Shown: positions 36,328 through 44,675 of the stretch, in pieces | Position numbering within the stretch: position 1 is the first letter of the stretch | How the letters are laid out: each line of letters opens with the position of its first letter | NCBI RefSeq assembly: GCF_032930845.1 | Contig: NZ_CP136758.1 | Location: 1,751,001-1,815,000, forward strand | Reading direction: 5' to 3' | Length of the DNA stretch: 64,000 bases | Source of the DNA: Parvularcula sp. LCG005 | GTDB taxonomy: Bacteria; Pseudomonadota; Alphaproteobacteria; Caulobacterales; Parvularculaceae | Made by a program: the position numbers and the translations under genes | The notes under the pieces: generated by a model | What the model saw: only the letters and a program-made list of their open reading frames with translations | Told to the model about the DNA's origin: nothing | The model's database searches: none

Positions 36328-37126
36328 CCCCCATCGCCGTATTTGCGCGCTTGTTGTCGATGACGAAGCACCGGCGCGGGCCCGTCTGTGCGATCTTCTC
36401 GGCCAGCACAACGTCATCGACCGCATTGACGAGGCGGCCAACGGCGTCGAGGCTATAGAAATTATCCGGAACAGCCCACCCGACATCGTCTTTCTGGATG
36501 TCCGGATGCCCGTGATCGATGGCTTTGGGGTCATCGATGCGATTGGCAGCGATGCCATGCCACTCACGATTTTTGTCACTGCCTATGATCAATATGCACT
36601 TCAGGCTTTTGACGCCAATGCGGTCGACTATCTGGTCAAGCCGTTCACCGACGCCCGGTTTGCGGAGACCATATCCAGGGTGATCTCGCGGACATCAGAC
36701 GCGACGAAACACCTTCATCCTGATACGGATCAGCACGAACGCCTTGCATCGCTTCTCAGGATGATCAAGGCCGATGATGGCCAGGCAGAATACTTGTCGC
36801 GATTTGCAATCAAGAGCGGCGAGGTCACAAAATTTGTCGCTACCGAGGATATCGACTGGATCCAGGCGGCGGGCGTCTACGTCAACATCTACTCCAAGGG
36901 TCAGGAATACCTGTTTCGGTCGAGCCTTACGGCCGTCCTCGAAAAACTCGACCCCGGCCAGTTCTGCCGCATTCACCGGTCCGCTATCATCAATCTCAGC
37001 TCGATCGCAGAATTGGGACGGCGCAGCCACGGCGAGTTCGATGTGACGCTGGTCGACGGCACACAGCTCATCATGTCAAGAACGTACAAGGCCGAATTTG
37101 AGAGGACGATTGGACAGTCCCTTTAG
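36314..37126 (+). CDS. LytTR-family response regulator
   Basis: A 270-residue regulator. The receiver domain (about 10-125) has the acidic pair in VVDDEAPAR, the phospho-acceptor D62 in VFLDVRMPVIDG and the Lys in YLVKPF. The C-terminal LytTR DNA-binding domain (about 165-268) carries IDWIQAAGVYVNIYSKG and FCRIHRSAIINLSSI. The ATG at 36314 lies within the end of the kinase gene; longer readings run through kinase coding sequence. With the preceding LytS-type gene it forms a complete two-component system. Confidence 0.93.
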   Translation: MSASDPHRRICALVVDDEAPARARLCDLLGQHNVIDRIDEAANGVEAIEIIRNSPPDIVFLDVRMPVIDGFGVIDAIGSDAMPLTIFVTAYDQYALQAFDANAVDYLVKPFTDARFAETISRVISRTSDATKHLHPDTDQHERLASLLRMIKADDGQAEYLSRFAIKSGEVTKFVATEDIDWIQAAGVYVNIYSKGQEYLFRSSLTAVLEKLDPGQFCRIHRSAIINLSSIAELGRRSHGEFDVTLVDGTQLIMSRTYKAEFERTIGQSL

Positions 37127-37273
37127 GCACCTCGCTCGTCATCGCCGTCGCCTGTCCTATCCGGTACTTTGCACGTGCAGGTCTTGTTGAAAGGGCTGCG
37201 AGGAAAGTTCCGAAAAGGAGGATTGAGCGGGCTGGTCGCACTGCACACGGATGGCCGTTTCAAGGACGTGTCT

Positions 37274-39073
37274 TCAGACGGCTTTCACAGGAGGCTCAGC
37301 GGATACCCCACCCAGCGTATTGGGTACAGACGAGACGTGCTGCACGACGATCTCGGGATCGAGTTTCCTCAAAGCCGAAAATTGACTGAGGAACACCTCG
37401 CCAGTGAGGTTCTCCATGAAACGCGACCTTTTCAGACCGTCCATGACCGGCCCCTTCACCTCTGATAAATGGAAAGTCACTTCTGAATCGCGCAGGCGGG
37501 CGTTGAGCGCCTCCAGACTCTCGAGGGCACTTGCATCAATTGAGTTCACCGCCGGGCACATCAGGACGAAGTGCCGAACGGATGGGTTCTGTGCCACAAG
37601 GTCATAAACCGCATCTTCCAACCCCCGTGCGTTGGCAAAATACAGGGACTCATCAACACGCAGCGTGATGACCTTGGTGCCGGTCACGACGTCATGTCGG
37701 TCCGTATTGCGAAAATGCTCTGTTCCAGGAACAAGACCGACGATGGCCATGTGCGGGCGCGACGTCTTCAGCAGGAAGAGAAAGAGTGACAGGGCAACGC
37801 CGGTCACGACGCCGGCCTCAACGCCGAAGCCCAGTGTGACGAGTATTGTCGCAATCATCGCGGCGCCATCGGACTTTGAGTAGCGGACCGTTTCGCGAAC
37901 CGCCTTAAGGTCCACCAGGGACAATACGGCGACGATGATGGTGGCGGCCAGCGTGGCCTTCGGCAAATAGGTCAGAAGCGGTGTCATGAACAACGCCGCC
38001 AATCCAATCCCGATCGCCGTATAAGCGCCCGCAGCAGGCGTTTCCGCGCCTGCATCGTAGTTCACTGCGGATCGAGCGAAGCCCCCTGTCACGGGGTAGC
38101 CGGAAGAAAACCCGCTCGCCAGGTTGGCGGCGCCCAGCGCGATAAGTTCCTGGTCTGGATCAATCCGTTGACGTCTCTTCGCCGCGAGGGTCTGGGCGAC
38201 GGATATCGATTCCACAAAGCCGATGATGGAAATGAGGATGGCCGGGCCAATGAGTGCCTTTACCAGCGCCAGGTCAAAGCGCGGCACACTGAGGGGCGGC
38301 AGGCTCCCCTCAACCTCGCCGACAATCGCGACCCCTTGCGCATCAAGGCGCAGCCAGGCCGTAAGTCCAATGGTCACGGCCACGGCCAACACCGGGCCTG
38401 CCTTGGCGACCATGCCCGCCGCCTTTTCATCCATGCCGATGGCGGTCAGGAACGGCGCTAGACCTTTCCGAACCCAGAAGAGAAATGCCGTAGAGCCTGC
38501 ACCAATCATCAGGGTGGGCAGATTTAAGTCACTGATATGTCGGGCAAGTGAGGTCAGAAGCAGGAACAGGTTTTCGCCGTCGGCGTCGACACCAAAAATA
38601 TGCTTGAGCTGGCTCGCCGCGATGATGAGACCCGAGGCCGTAATAAACCCGGAAATGACAGGGTGACTGAGAAAGTTTGCCAGGAACCCAAGACGGAACA
38701 GTCCCATCAGCACAAGGAAGGTTCCAGAGAGAACTGCAAGCATGATTGCAGCAGCAAGATACCCCGCTGTCCCCTGCTCCGCGACCTGCCCCACCGCCGC
38801 AGCGGTGAGAAGGGACACTACAGCAACCGGACCAACGGCAAGGGTCCGCGATGTCCCAAAAATGGCGTAAGCGACGAGCGGCAGGATAGATGCATAAAGC
38901 CCCACCTGTGGCGGAAGGCCCGCCAGGAGCGCGTAGGCGAGAGATTGCGGGATCAGCATGATCGTCACGATCACGGCCGCCAGTGCATCGTTCGCGAAGG
39001 TCTCACCGCGATAGGCTTTCGCCCATGAAAGGATCGGCAGCCAGTCCCGCCGCCGTGACTGCCGAAGTGTCAT
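37274..39073 (-). CDS. SulP-family anion transporter with STAS domain
   Basis: A 599-residue SulP (SLC26-type) carrier. The membrane part (about 25-430) has the family segments AVIVTIMLIPQSLAYALLAGLPPQVGLYASILP and GFSSGYPVTGGFARSAVNYDAGA. The STAS domain (about 455-580) has VRHFVLMCPAVNSIDASALESLEAL. It is the last gene of the peroxiredoxin-bigR-dioxygenase operon, 11 bases after the dioxygenase, so it probably moves sulfate or sulfite produced by persulfide oxidation, or takes up sulfate. The direction and ion cannot be told from sequence. Confidence 0.92.
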   Translation of the reverse strand: MTLRQSRRRDWLPILSWAKAYRGETFANDALAAVIVTIMLIPQSLAYALLAGLPPQVGLYASILPLVAYAIFGTSRTLAVGPVAVVSLLTAAAVGQVAEQGTAGYLAAAIMLAVLSGTFLVLMGLFRLGFLANFLSHPVISGFITASGLIIAASQLKHIFGVDADGENLFLLLTSLARHISDLNLPTLMIGAGSTAFLFWVRKGLAPFLTAIGMDEKAAGMVAKAGPVLAVAVTIGLTAWLRLDAQGVAIVGEVEGSLPPLSVPRFDLALVKALIGPAILISIIGFVESISVAQTLAAKRRQRIDPDQELIALGAANLASGFSSGYPVTGGFARSAVNYDAGAETPAAGAYTAIGIGLAALFMTPLLTYLPKATLAATIIVAVLSLVDLKAVRETVRYSKSDGAAMIATILVTLGFGVEAGVVTGVALSLFLFLLKTSRPHMAIVGLVPGTEHFRNTDRHDVVTGTKVITLRVDESLYFANARGLEDAVYDLVAQNPSVRHFVLMCPAVNSIDASALESLEALNARLRDSEVTFHLSEVKGPVMDGLKRSRFMENLTGEVFLSQFSALRKLDPEIVVQHVSSVPNTLGGVSAEPPVKAV

Positions 39074-39084
39074 CGATCTGCCTG

Positions 39085-40002
39085 TCAGAGTGCGTTGAGA
39101 GGGATTTTGAGATATTGCTGACCGTTATCTTCCGGATCCGGAAGATGACCAGCATTCATGTTGACCTGAACCGATGGCAGGATGAGCGTCGGCATCGCCA
39201 GGGTCGAATCCCGCTCGGTGCGCATCTTGACGAACTCTGCCTCGGTCACGCCGTCGTGGACGTGAATGTTTTCTTTCTTCTGTACCCCGATTGTCGCCTC
39301 CCAGGCATAGTCGTCGCGGCTCTTGGATTTGTAGTCGTGGCAGAGAAACATGCGGGTGTCGTCGGGTAGCAGGAACAGACGCCGGATCGACCGAAACAGT
39401 GTAGCGGCATCGCCGCCGGGGAAATCACAGCGCGCCGTCCCAAAATCCGGCATGAAGATCGTGTCCCCGACAAAAAGGGCGTCGCCGATCAGATAACTCA
39501 TACAGGCCGGCGTATGCCCCGGTGTGTGAATCGCCACACCCTTGAAACGGCCAATCTCGAAGGTAGCCCCATCGTCAAACAGGACATCGAACTGCGAGCC
39601 ATCGCGCTGGAAGGCTGTCCCTGCGTTAAAGACCTTCCCGAAGACATATTGCACCGTCTTGATGTCCGAGCCGATGGCAATCCGGCCACCGAGCTTTTCT
39701 TTCAGATACGGCGCTGCGGAAAGGTGATCGGCATGCACGTGGGTCTCAAGAATGAGATCGACGCTGAGCGCCTTCTGGGCAATGAAATTGAGAATCCTGT
39801 CGGCGCTGACCGTCGTCGTCCGACCAGACTTGTTGTCGAAATCGAGCAGGCTGTCGATGATGGCCGCGGCTTTGGCGTCCTGATCATAGACGACGTATGA
39901 AACAGTGTTTGTTGCCTCATCAAAAAAGGCCTCAACCTGCGGCGCATCATACGGATGATCTTGTATAGTCTCTGGCAAGGCAAGAATGGGACTAGCGGAC
40001 AT
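39085..40002 (-). CDS. blh: Persulfide dioxygenase (Blh/ETHE1-like MBL-fold)
   Basis: A 305-residue metallo-beta-lactamase-fold enzyme of the Blh/ETHE1 group, which oxidises glutathione persulfide to sulfite with a single iron. The metal segment ETHVHADHLSA is canonical, TPGHTPACMSY gives the second His and GDTIFMPDFGTARCDFPGGD the Asp and a family arginine/cysteine segment. Position immediately after a BigR-like repressor repeats the BigR-blh order of Agrobacterium and Xylella. Function in sulfide detoxification is therefore well supported. Confidence 0.93.
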   Translation of the reverse strand: MSASPILALPETIQDHPYDAPQVEAFFDEATNTVSYVVYDQDAKAAAIIDSLLDFDNKSGRTTTVSADRILNFIAQKALSVDLILETHVHADHLSAAPYLKEKLGGRIAIGSDIKTVQYVFGKVFNAGTAFQRDGSQFDVLFDDGATFEIGRFKGVAIHTPGHTPACMSYLIGDALFVGDTIFMPDFGTARCDFPGGDAATLFRSIRRLFLLPDDTRMFLCHDYKSKSRDDYAWEATIGVQKKENIHVHDGVTEAEFVKMRTERDSTLAMPTLILPSVQVNMNAGHLPDPEDNGQQYLKIPLNAL

Positions 40003-40011
40003 CTTGAGCTC

Positions 40012-40401
40012 CTATCGCTCACTGTGAGGAAGAATGCGGGCGAAAACGCTTCCTGCCTCGCGCCTGGCTTTTGGTTTGACGGGCGGCGGCGCTATCGGCT
40101 CTTGGCCGCACAAAATGGCGATGATGCTCGCCGCTTTGGGCTCGACAAGGGAGTAAAAGACGGCTTTGGACTCGCGCCGACCCTCAATCAGGCCAGCTTC
40201 ACGAAGCTTGCCCAACTCCTTGGACAGCGACGGCTGACGGATGCCTGTCCGCTCCTCGAGCTCACCGACGCCACATTCTCCGCTCGTCAGCTCACAGACG
40301 AGCCGAAGGCGCTGCGGGTTCGCGAGCGCACGCAGGAAGTCAGCTGCCTTTTCCGCCTTTTCCTCCATCTCGCTTGGTCGAATGAGAATGTTTGTATTCA
40401 T
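40012..40401 (-). CDS. bigR: ArsR-family BigR/SqrR-like sulfide-responsive repressor
   Basis: A 129-residue winged-helix repressor of the ArsR fold. Recognition region: VGELEERTGIRQPSLSKELGKLREAGLI. Cysteines at 36, 43 and 98 are present; BigR and SqrR use a pair, one in helix 2 and one in helix 5, that is joined by persulfide, and C43 and C98 fit best. No metal-site ELCVCDL motif is present. The chain has a short C-terminal extension past the fold. It starts inside the stop of the peroxiredoxin gene (ATGA) and probably represses both its own operon and the divergent yeeE genes. Confidence 0.88.
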   Translation of the reverse strand: MNTNILIRPSEMEEKAEKAADFLRALANPQRLRLVCELTSGECGVGELEERTGIRQPSLSKELGKLREAGLIEGRRESKAVFYSLVEPKAASIIAILCGQEPIAPPPVKPKARREAGSVFARILPHSER

Positions 40402-41036
40402 CGGGTCCCTCCTGCATACCAGTTCCCGCCAGCCGTCACGGCCTCGGCATCTGTGGCAGGCGCGCTGTTGAGCAGTTCTTCGCCCTTGCTCCAGCCTTCT
40501 GGCGCAACCCGCTCATTCCCGGCGGTTGCCTGCAGCGCTTCAACGAGGCGTAGAAGCTCGGCGACAGACCGGCCAACCTCCATCGGATAATGGACCATGG
40601 CCTTGAGCGTTCCGTGCGGATCAATGACGAACACGGAGCGCACGGTTGCCGTTGAGCTCGCACCGGGATGGATCATGCCATAGCTCCCAGCAATGGCGAG
40701 CGATGGATCCTCCAGTAACGGGAAATACGGACGAATACCGAAGTCAGCCTCGATCCGGTCGAACCAGGCGAGGTGCGAATAGACGCTGTCCACCGACAGG
40801 CCGATCAATGCACAGTCTAAAGCCTCAAACTGGTCCCTGGCCTTGGTCAATCCGACGAATTCAGACGTGCACACCGGTGTAAAATCAGCCGGGTGCGCAA
40901 AGAGCATGACCCACCGGCCAGCATAATCGGACAAACGAATGCGACCCTGTGTCGATCTGGCTTCAAACAGCGGCGCTGGCTCATCGAGCCTCGCCATTGG
41001 GAGCCCGCTATCCTGCTGGGGCGCAACATCGAACAT
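40398..41036 (-). CDS. Peroxiredoxin, Prx6/1-Cys type
   Basis: A 212-residue peroxiredoxin. The peroxidatic cysteine C56 lies in PADFTPVCTSEF, and the conserved Arg is in TVRSVFVIDPHGTLKAM. The long C-terminal arm and the SVDSVYSHLAWF segment match the Prx6-like group. The ATG at 41036 (MFDVAPQQ) has AAAGGCGG ahead; the frame could start ten codons earlier, but that ATG lies inside the palindromic promoter. As first gene of the bigR operon it may reduce peroxides or react with polysulfide formed when sulfide is detoxified. Confidence 0.9.
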   Translation of the reverse strand: MFDVAPQQDSGLPMARLDEPAPLFEARSTQGRIRLSDYAGRWVMLFAHPADFTPVCTSEFVGLTKARDQFEALDCALIGLSVDSVYSHLAWFDRIEADFGIRPYFPLLEDPSLAIAGSYGMIHPGASSTATVRSVFVIDPHGTLKAMVHYPMEVGRSVAELLRLVEALQATAGNERVAPEGWSKGEELLNSAPATDAEAVTAGGNWYAGGTR

Positions 41037-41065
41037 AAAACCCGCCTTTACAATAGTTGCTGCCA

Positions 41066-41093
41066 TATATTATATACTATCGACAAATGTCAA
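41066..41093. promoter_or_regulatory. AT-rich dyad in the divergent sulfide promoter
   Basis: TATAT-T-ATATA (41066-41076) is an 11-base dyad between the divergent peroxiredoxin and yeeE genes. On the minus strand TTGACA (41093-41088) stands ahead of the AT run, which can act as -10. BigR-family repressors bind AT-rich imperfect dyads over such promoters, so this is the likely operator. Confidence 0.55.
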
Positions 41094-41143
41094 CTAATGC
41101 CCGCTGCCGTTGTTCCGGCAAAGGCGCCACCAGGACACTTTCT

Positions 41144-41578
41144 ATGGCCCCAGTTACGATGTTTACCCCTGTCACAGCCCTGCTAGGTGGCGCCATGATC
41201 GGGTTGGCAGCGACGCTATTGATGCTCTCTCTCGGCCGAATTGCCGGGATCAGCGGCATTCTTGCCGGTGCGCTCGGCCGCAATGGAACCGATCGGCCCT
41301 GGCGGCTCGCCTTTCTCGCCGGCCTCATCGCGCCGGGCCTAGCCCTTGCGATGATGGGTCAATTGCCGGATTTTACTTTCGTTGCTAGTGGGCCGCTTCT
41401 AATCGTTGCTGGCCTTCTTGTCGGTTTTGGCACGCGTCTTGGGTCGGGCTGCACGAGTGGTCATGGGGTATGCGGACTGGCGCGTCTCTCCCTCAGGTCT
41501 CTGGTCGCTGTCCTGACGTTCATGGCCGCGGGCGTCGTCACCGTCGGCGCTCTGCGCCACGCCGTCGGAGGTTTCTGA
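41144..41578 (+). CDS. YeeE/YedE-type sulfur transport protein, first half
   Basis: A 144-residue membrane protein of the sulf_transp (DUF395) family with four helices. The conserved cysteine segment GSGCTSGHGVCGLARLS matches the thiosulfate-transport motif of TsuA/YeeE. In BigR operons such proteins are thought to move sulfur compounds across the inner membrane. The ATG at 41144 is chosen because earlier codons encode a basic, non-membrane stretch. Its stop overlaps the next ATG (TGATG); the two genes together match one full YeeE. Confidence 0.88.
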   Translation: MAPVTMFTPVTALLGGAMIGLAATLLMLSLGRIAGISGILAGALGRNGTDRPWRLAFLAGLIAPGLALAMMGQLPDFTFVASGPLLIVAGLLVGFGTRLGSGCTSGHGVCGLARLSLRSLVAVLTFMAAGVVTVGALRHAVGGF

Positions 41579-42015
41579 TGCGCTCTCTGATTTCTTCTTT
41601 CCTAATCGGCAGCCTTTTCGGCGGTGGGCTGATCGTCTCCGGCATGACGGACCCCGCCAAGGTGCAGAATTTTCTGGATGTGTTTGGCCAGTGGGATCCA
41701 AGTCTCGCTCTTGTCATGGGCGGCGCACTGGCCGTAACGTTCATCGGCTTCCGGCTCGTATGGCGTCGCCCTGCGCCCCTTGACCATGATCGCTTCGAGA
41801 TCCCCCGTTCAAACCAACTGACCAAAAGCCTGATCATCGGGTCTGTTCTATTCGGGGCGGGCTGGGGTCTTGCCGGTCTTTGTCCGGGACCTGCCCTTGC
41901 CGTCATCCCCATGGCGCCAGGACCTGCGATGATTTTCTTCGTCGGTCTCTACGGCGGCGTGATTCTTCACACCGTCTGGGAAAAGAAAAAGGCGGAACGC
42001 CCGGTGCGCGAATAG
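41578..42015 (+). CDS. YeeE/YedE-type sulfur transport protein, second half (DUF6691)
   Basis: A 145-residue membrane protein with four helices, partner of the preceding gene. It begins with FLIGSLFGGGLIVSGMTDPAKVQNFLDVFGQWDPS and has the conserved GAGWGLAGLCPGPALA with one Cys, the counterpart of the Cys segment in the first half. Translational coupling by TGATG indicates an assembled pair. Confidence 0.88.
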   Translation: MRSLISSFLIGSLFGGGLIVSGMTDPAKVQNFLDVFGQWDPSLALVMGGALAVTFIGFRLVWRRPAPLDHDRFEIPRSNQLTKSLIIGSVLFGAGWGLAGLCPGPALAVIPMAPGPAMIFFVGLYGGVILHTVWEKKKAERPVRE

Positions 42016-42103
42016 GGCTTGCGGCGGCAACAACGACCCCCTTGACCACGGGCAACCCTCACAGCACGCGTTGTCCAGAACAACATTTTGGAATTGACCG
42101 GCA

Positions 42104-43441
42104 ATGAAACTTGAAAAAATCAAGACCGAGGGTCTCGCCCATCTATCCTATCTCCTCACTTCCAATGGCGAAGCAGCCGTTATCGATCCGAGGCGCGATA
42201 TCGATGTCTATCTCGACCCGGCGCGGCGCGATGGGTGCCGCATCACGCATATTTTTGAGACCCATCGGAACGAAGATCTGGTCTCTGGCGCAGGTCTCCT
42301 CGCCGAAGTGACGGGAGCGGACGTTTGGCACGGCCCCAACCCGGCAGAGCCTATACGATATGCGAAAACGACGCGGGAGGGCGACAGCTATCAGGTTGGC
42401 GACGCCAGGATTGAGGTTCTCGAAACCCCTGGTCATACTTACGACTCGCTGTCCTTCATTTTATTCGATCAAAGCGCTCAAGACGGGCCGGTTGGGGTTT
42501 TTACCGGCGACGCCCTTTTTGTCGGAGACGTGGGGCGCACAGATTTTTATCCGGGCAAGGAACGTGAGGTCTCCGGGCTTCTCTATGACAGCCTTCAGAA
42601 ACTGCTGAAGCTGGGCGACCATGTCCTTCTGTACCCTGCCCATGGTGCCGGGTCGGTTTGCGGGTCGGGAATGGCCGACCGCGAATTCTCCACTATCGGG
42701 CACGAACGGCGTAACAATCCACGCCTTGGGCTCGACCGCGACGCCTTCATCGAGGCGAAACTGGCCGAGCATCATGAGCAACCGCCCTATTTCCGGCTGA
42801 TGGAACGCCTGAACGTCGAAGGCGCCTCACCGACGCGGCGCTACCCCCTGCCGCCGCCCAAACCGATCCTGAAGGCATCAGCCGAGGACAGCCAGCTTGT
42901 GGACGTCCGCGGCGTTGTCGACTTTGCGGGCGCCCACATTCCCGGTTCGATCGCCATTCCCGACGATATGCTCGCTGCATTTGCAGGCTGGGTGCTGGAT
43001 CCTGATCAGGCGATCGATCTTGTCTGCAGGGACGCCGCACAGGCTGAGCGCTCGGTTCTGACCCTCGAGCGGATCGGGTATGATCATGTTGAGAGTTTCC
43101 GTACCGGGATGGTACCAGTCGCCTCGTCCGGGGCGGCCTTCGCATCCCTGACCATGGTTGGCACAGAAACGGTCAGGGAACGGCTGGGCACTGGGGGGTG
43201 GATGCTTCTCGATGTGCGCGGCATCGACGAGTTCGCCGCCGGGCATATCGAGGGCGCAACAAACATCTATCTGGGACACCTGCCCTCCCGTGTTGCGGAA
43301 CTTCCCCGCGATAAGTCGATCACGGTGATGTGCGGAAGCGGAGCCCGGGCGACGATTGCGGCATCGATCCTGCTGCGAAATGGATTTGAGAACGTCGATG
43401 TCTATCTGGGCTCCTGGAAGGCCTGGACCTCATCGATATAG
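42104..43441 (+). CDS. Persulfide dioxygenase-rhodanese fusion (CstB-like)
   Basis: A 445-residue fusion: an MBL-fold dioxygenase (about 1-235) followed by two rhodanese domains (about 265-345 and 355-445). The first metal segment is ETHRNEDLVSG rather than THVHADH; H54, H111 (TPGH) and D136 (TGDALF) still match the three iron ligands of ETHE1 enzymes. The second rhodanese has the active-site loop MCGSGAR with its Cys; the first has LVCRDAAQ. CstB-like proteins turn persulfide into thiosulfate. It lies 88 bases after the yeeE pair, probably in one transcript. Confidence 0.9.
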   Translation: MKLEKIKTEGLAHLSYLLTSNGEAAVIDPRRDIDVYLDPARRDGCRITHIFETHRNEDLVSGAGLLAEVTGADVWHGPNPAEPIRYAKTTREGDSYQVGDARIEVLETPGHTYDSLSFILFDQSAQDGPVGVFTGDALFVGDVGRTDFYPGKEREVSGLLYDSLQKLLKLGDHVLLYPAHGAGSVCGSGMADREFSTIGHERRNNPRLGLDRDAFIEAKLAEHHEQPPYFRLMERLNVEGASPTRRYPLPPPKPILKASAEDSQLVDVRGVVDFAGAHIPGSIAIPDDMLAAFAGWVLDPDQAIDLVCRDAAQAERSVLTLERIGYDHVESFRTGMVPVASSGAAFASLTMVGTETVRERLGTGGWMLLDVRGIDEFAAGHIEGATNIYLGHLPSRVAELPRDKSITVMCGSGARATIAASILLRNGFENVDVYLGSWKAWTSSI

Positions 43442-43508
43442 GCTCCGACAGACAGACGGACGGCGATATAGGCGTCAGCAAACTTTGCGAGAATAGCTGC
43501 GCCGGGGA

Positions 43509-44228
43509 TCAGCGCCGCCGTCGTACTGATTGCCACCGCCCGTAGGAACGGCGCATGCGAAACACCAGGATTGTCAGCCCAGAGACAGACACGAGCAAGC
43601 CAAGTCCCGCTGAAACGATGAGCAGTGGATGATTGAAGTCGGCGCCGTCGTCATAGTCCATGACGTGAAGACGCCAGAAGAAGTCGAACAGCCGCCATGT
43701 ATCCGAACGGCGGGCACGGACCTTTCCCGTATCCGGATCGACATAAAGGCGGGTATTTCCGGCGTCGTCGAATTGTACCTGCCAGACGGGTCCGCCCGGT
43801 CCGTACTCGGAGGGCGGATCGGTCAACATCTTTACGCTGGCGACCTGCCCGTCTCCGGCAAAGTCATATTCGGCGATCTGCCTCGCAAGCGCTTGAGGCA
43901 CGGGTGAAATGATCGTCCCTTCTTTAGCCTCGACGATCACGGTACGCGCTCCCCCGTGCAGTTCCCAGACAGGCTCACCAAGGAGTCGGCTTAGCGTGGC
44001 ATTTTCCACGGCCTCCATTCCTGCCGCCTTGACCGCCTGTTCCAGAGAAACGATGGCGCCAGGATCGACGGCCACGATTGGCGCGTCGGCGACCTTATGG
44101 TCGCCGCGGACACGTTCGATGGGCAACACACTCATCACAAAGCCGCCCAGAATCCACAGAAGGACCTGGACGCCGATAATCAGGGCGATCCACTTATGAA
44201 GGCGGACGGCCCACCGCAACAGCGCCAT
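43509..44228 (-). CDS. PepSY-domain membrane protein of the Cus operon
   Basis: A 239-residue protein with an N-terminal membrane helix (about 13-36), an outer segment with PepSY features (YVDPDTGKVRARRSDTWRLFDFFWRLHVMDY) and a C-terminal helix (about 203-225). The FWRLHVMDY segment is shared with PepSY-type iron and copper reductase-like proteins. It is the last gene of the efflux operon, three bases after cusF. Exact role unknown; it might reduce or hand over the metal at the inner membrane. Confidence 0.82.
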   Translation of the reverse strand: MALLRWAVRLHKWIALIIGVQVLLWILGGFVMSVLPIERVRGDHKVADAPIVAVDPGAIVSLEQAVKAAGMEAVENATLSRLLGEPVWELHGGARTVIVEAKEGTIISPVPQALARQIAEYDFAGDGQVASVKMLTDPPSEYGPGGPVWQVQFDDAGNTRLYVDPDTGKVRARRSDTWRLFDFFWRLHVMDYDDGADFNHPLLIVSAGLGLLVSVSGLTILVFRMRRSYGRWQSVRRRR

Positions 44229-44231
44229 GGA

Positions 44232-44657
44232 TTAGTGATCCATCTCTGCCATGCAGTCGCTCATTTCTGTGCCCTGATCACATATATGGGTGACACGCCA
44301 TGACCCGTCGCGGCCCTGCTTGACCATGAACATCACCTCGTCACCTGCTGAGAGGGTCGCCAGATCGACATTACCCGTCGTCCCGAAGGCCATCGTCATC
44401 GCGGCCATATCTGCGCCTGCAAGCGGGCCATGATCGATCTCGATCCGACGTCCTTCCAGGTCAACCGACACAATCCGTCCCTCACCATGAGCCAGACCTT
44501 CGCCCATGGATCCGCTGTGGTCGGACATATCGTGTTCTGCCATCTCGTCGATGGCCGTGGCCGCCACCTTGGTGTCAGGCGTAGCTGCCTCTTCGCTTGG
44601 CCCGCCACACGCGGCGAGGGCCAGCATCGACGCAGTCAGCAGAATGATCGGTTTCAT
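44232..44657 (-). CDS. cusF: CusF-like periplasmic copper-binding lipoprotein
   Basis: A 141-residue protein with a lipoprotein signal (LAAC, Cys17) and a C-terminal CusF domain (about 57-125). The metal segment reads DHGPLAGADMAAMTM: H76, M87 and M89 match H36, M47 and M49 of E. coli CusF, but the cation-pi tryptophan (W44) is replaced by M84 at the exact spacing. A second His-Met stretch, EHDMSDHSGSM, lies before the domain. GAGGAG precedes the start; 44660 is an alternative ATG. It would pass Cu(I)/Ag(I) to the CusCBA pump. Confidence 0.87.
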   Translation of the reverse strand: MKPIILLTASMLALAACGGPSEEAATPDTKVAATAIDEMAEHDMSDHSGSMGEGLAHGEGRIVSVDLEGRRIEIDHGPLAGADMAAMTMAFGTTGNVDLATLSAGDEVMFMVKQGRDGSWRVTHICDQGTEMSDCMAEMDH

Positions 44658-44675
44658 CATATATCTCCTCAAGGT

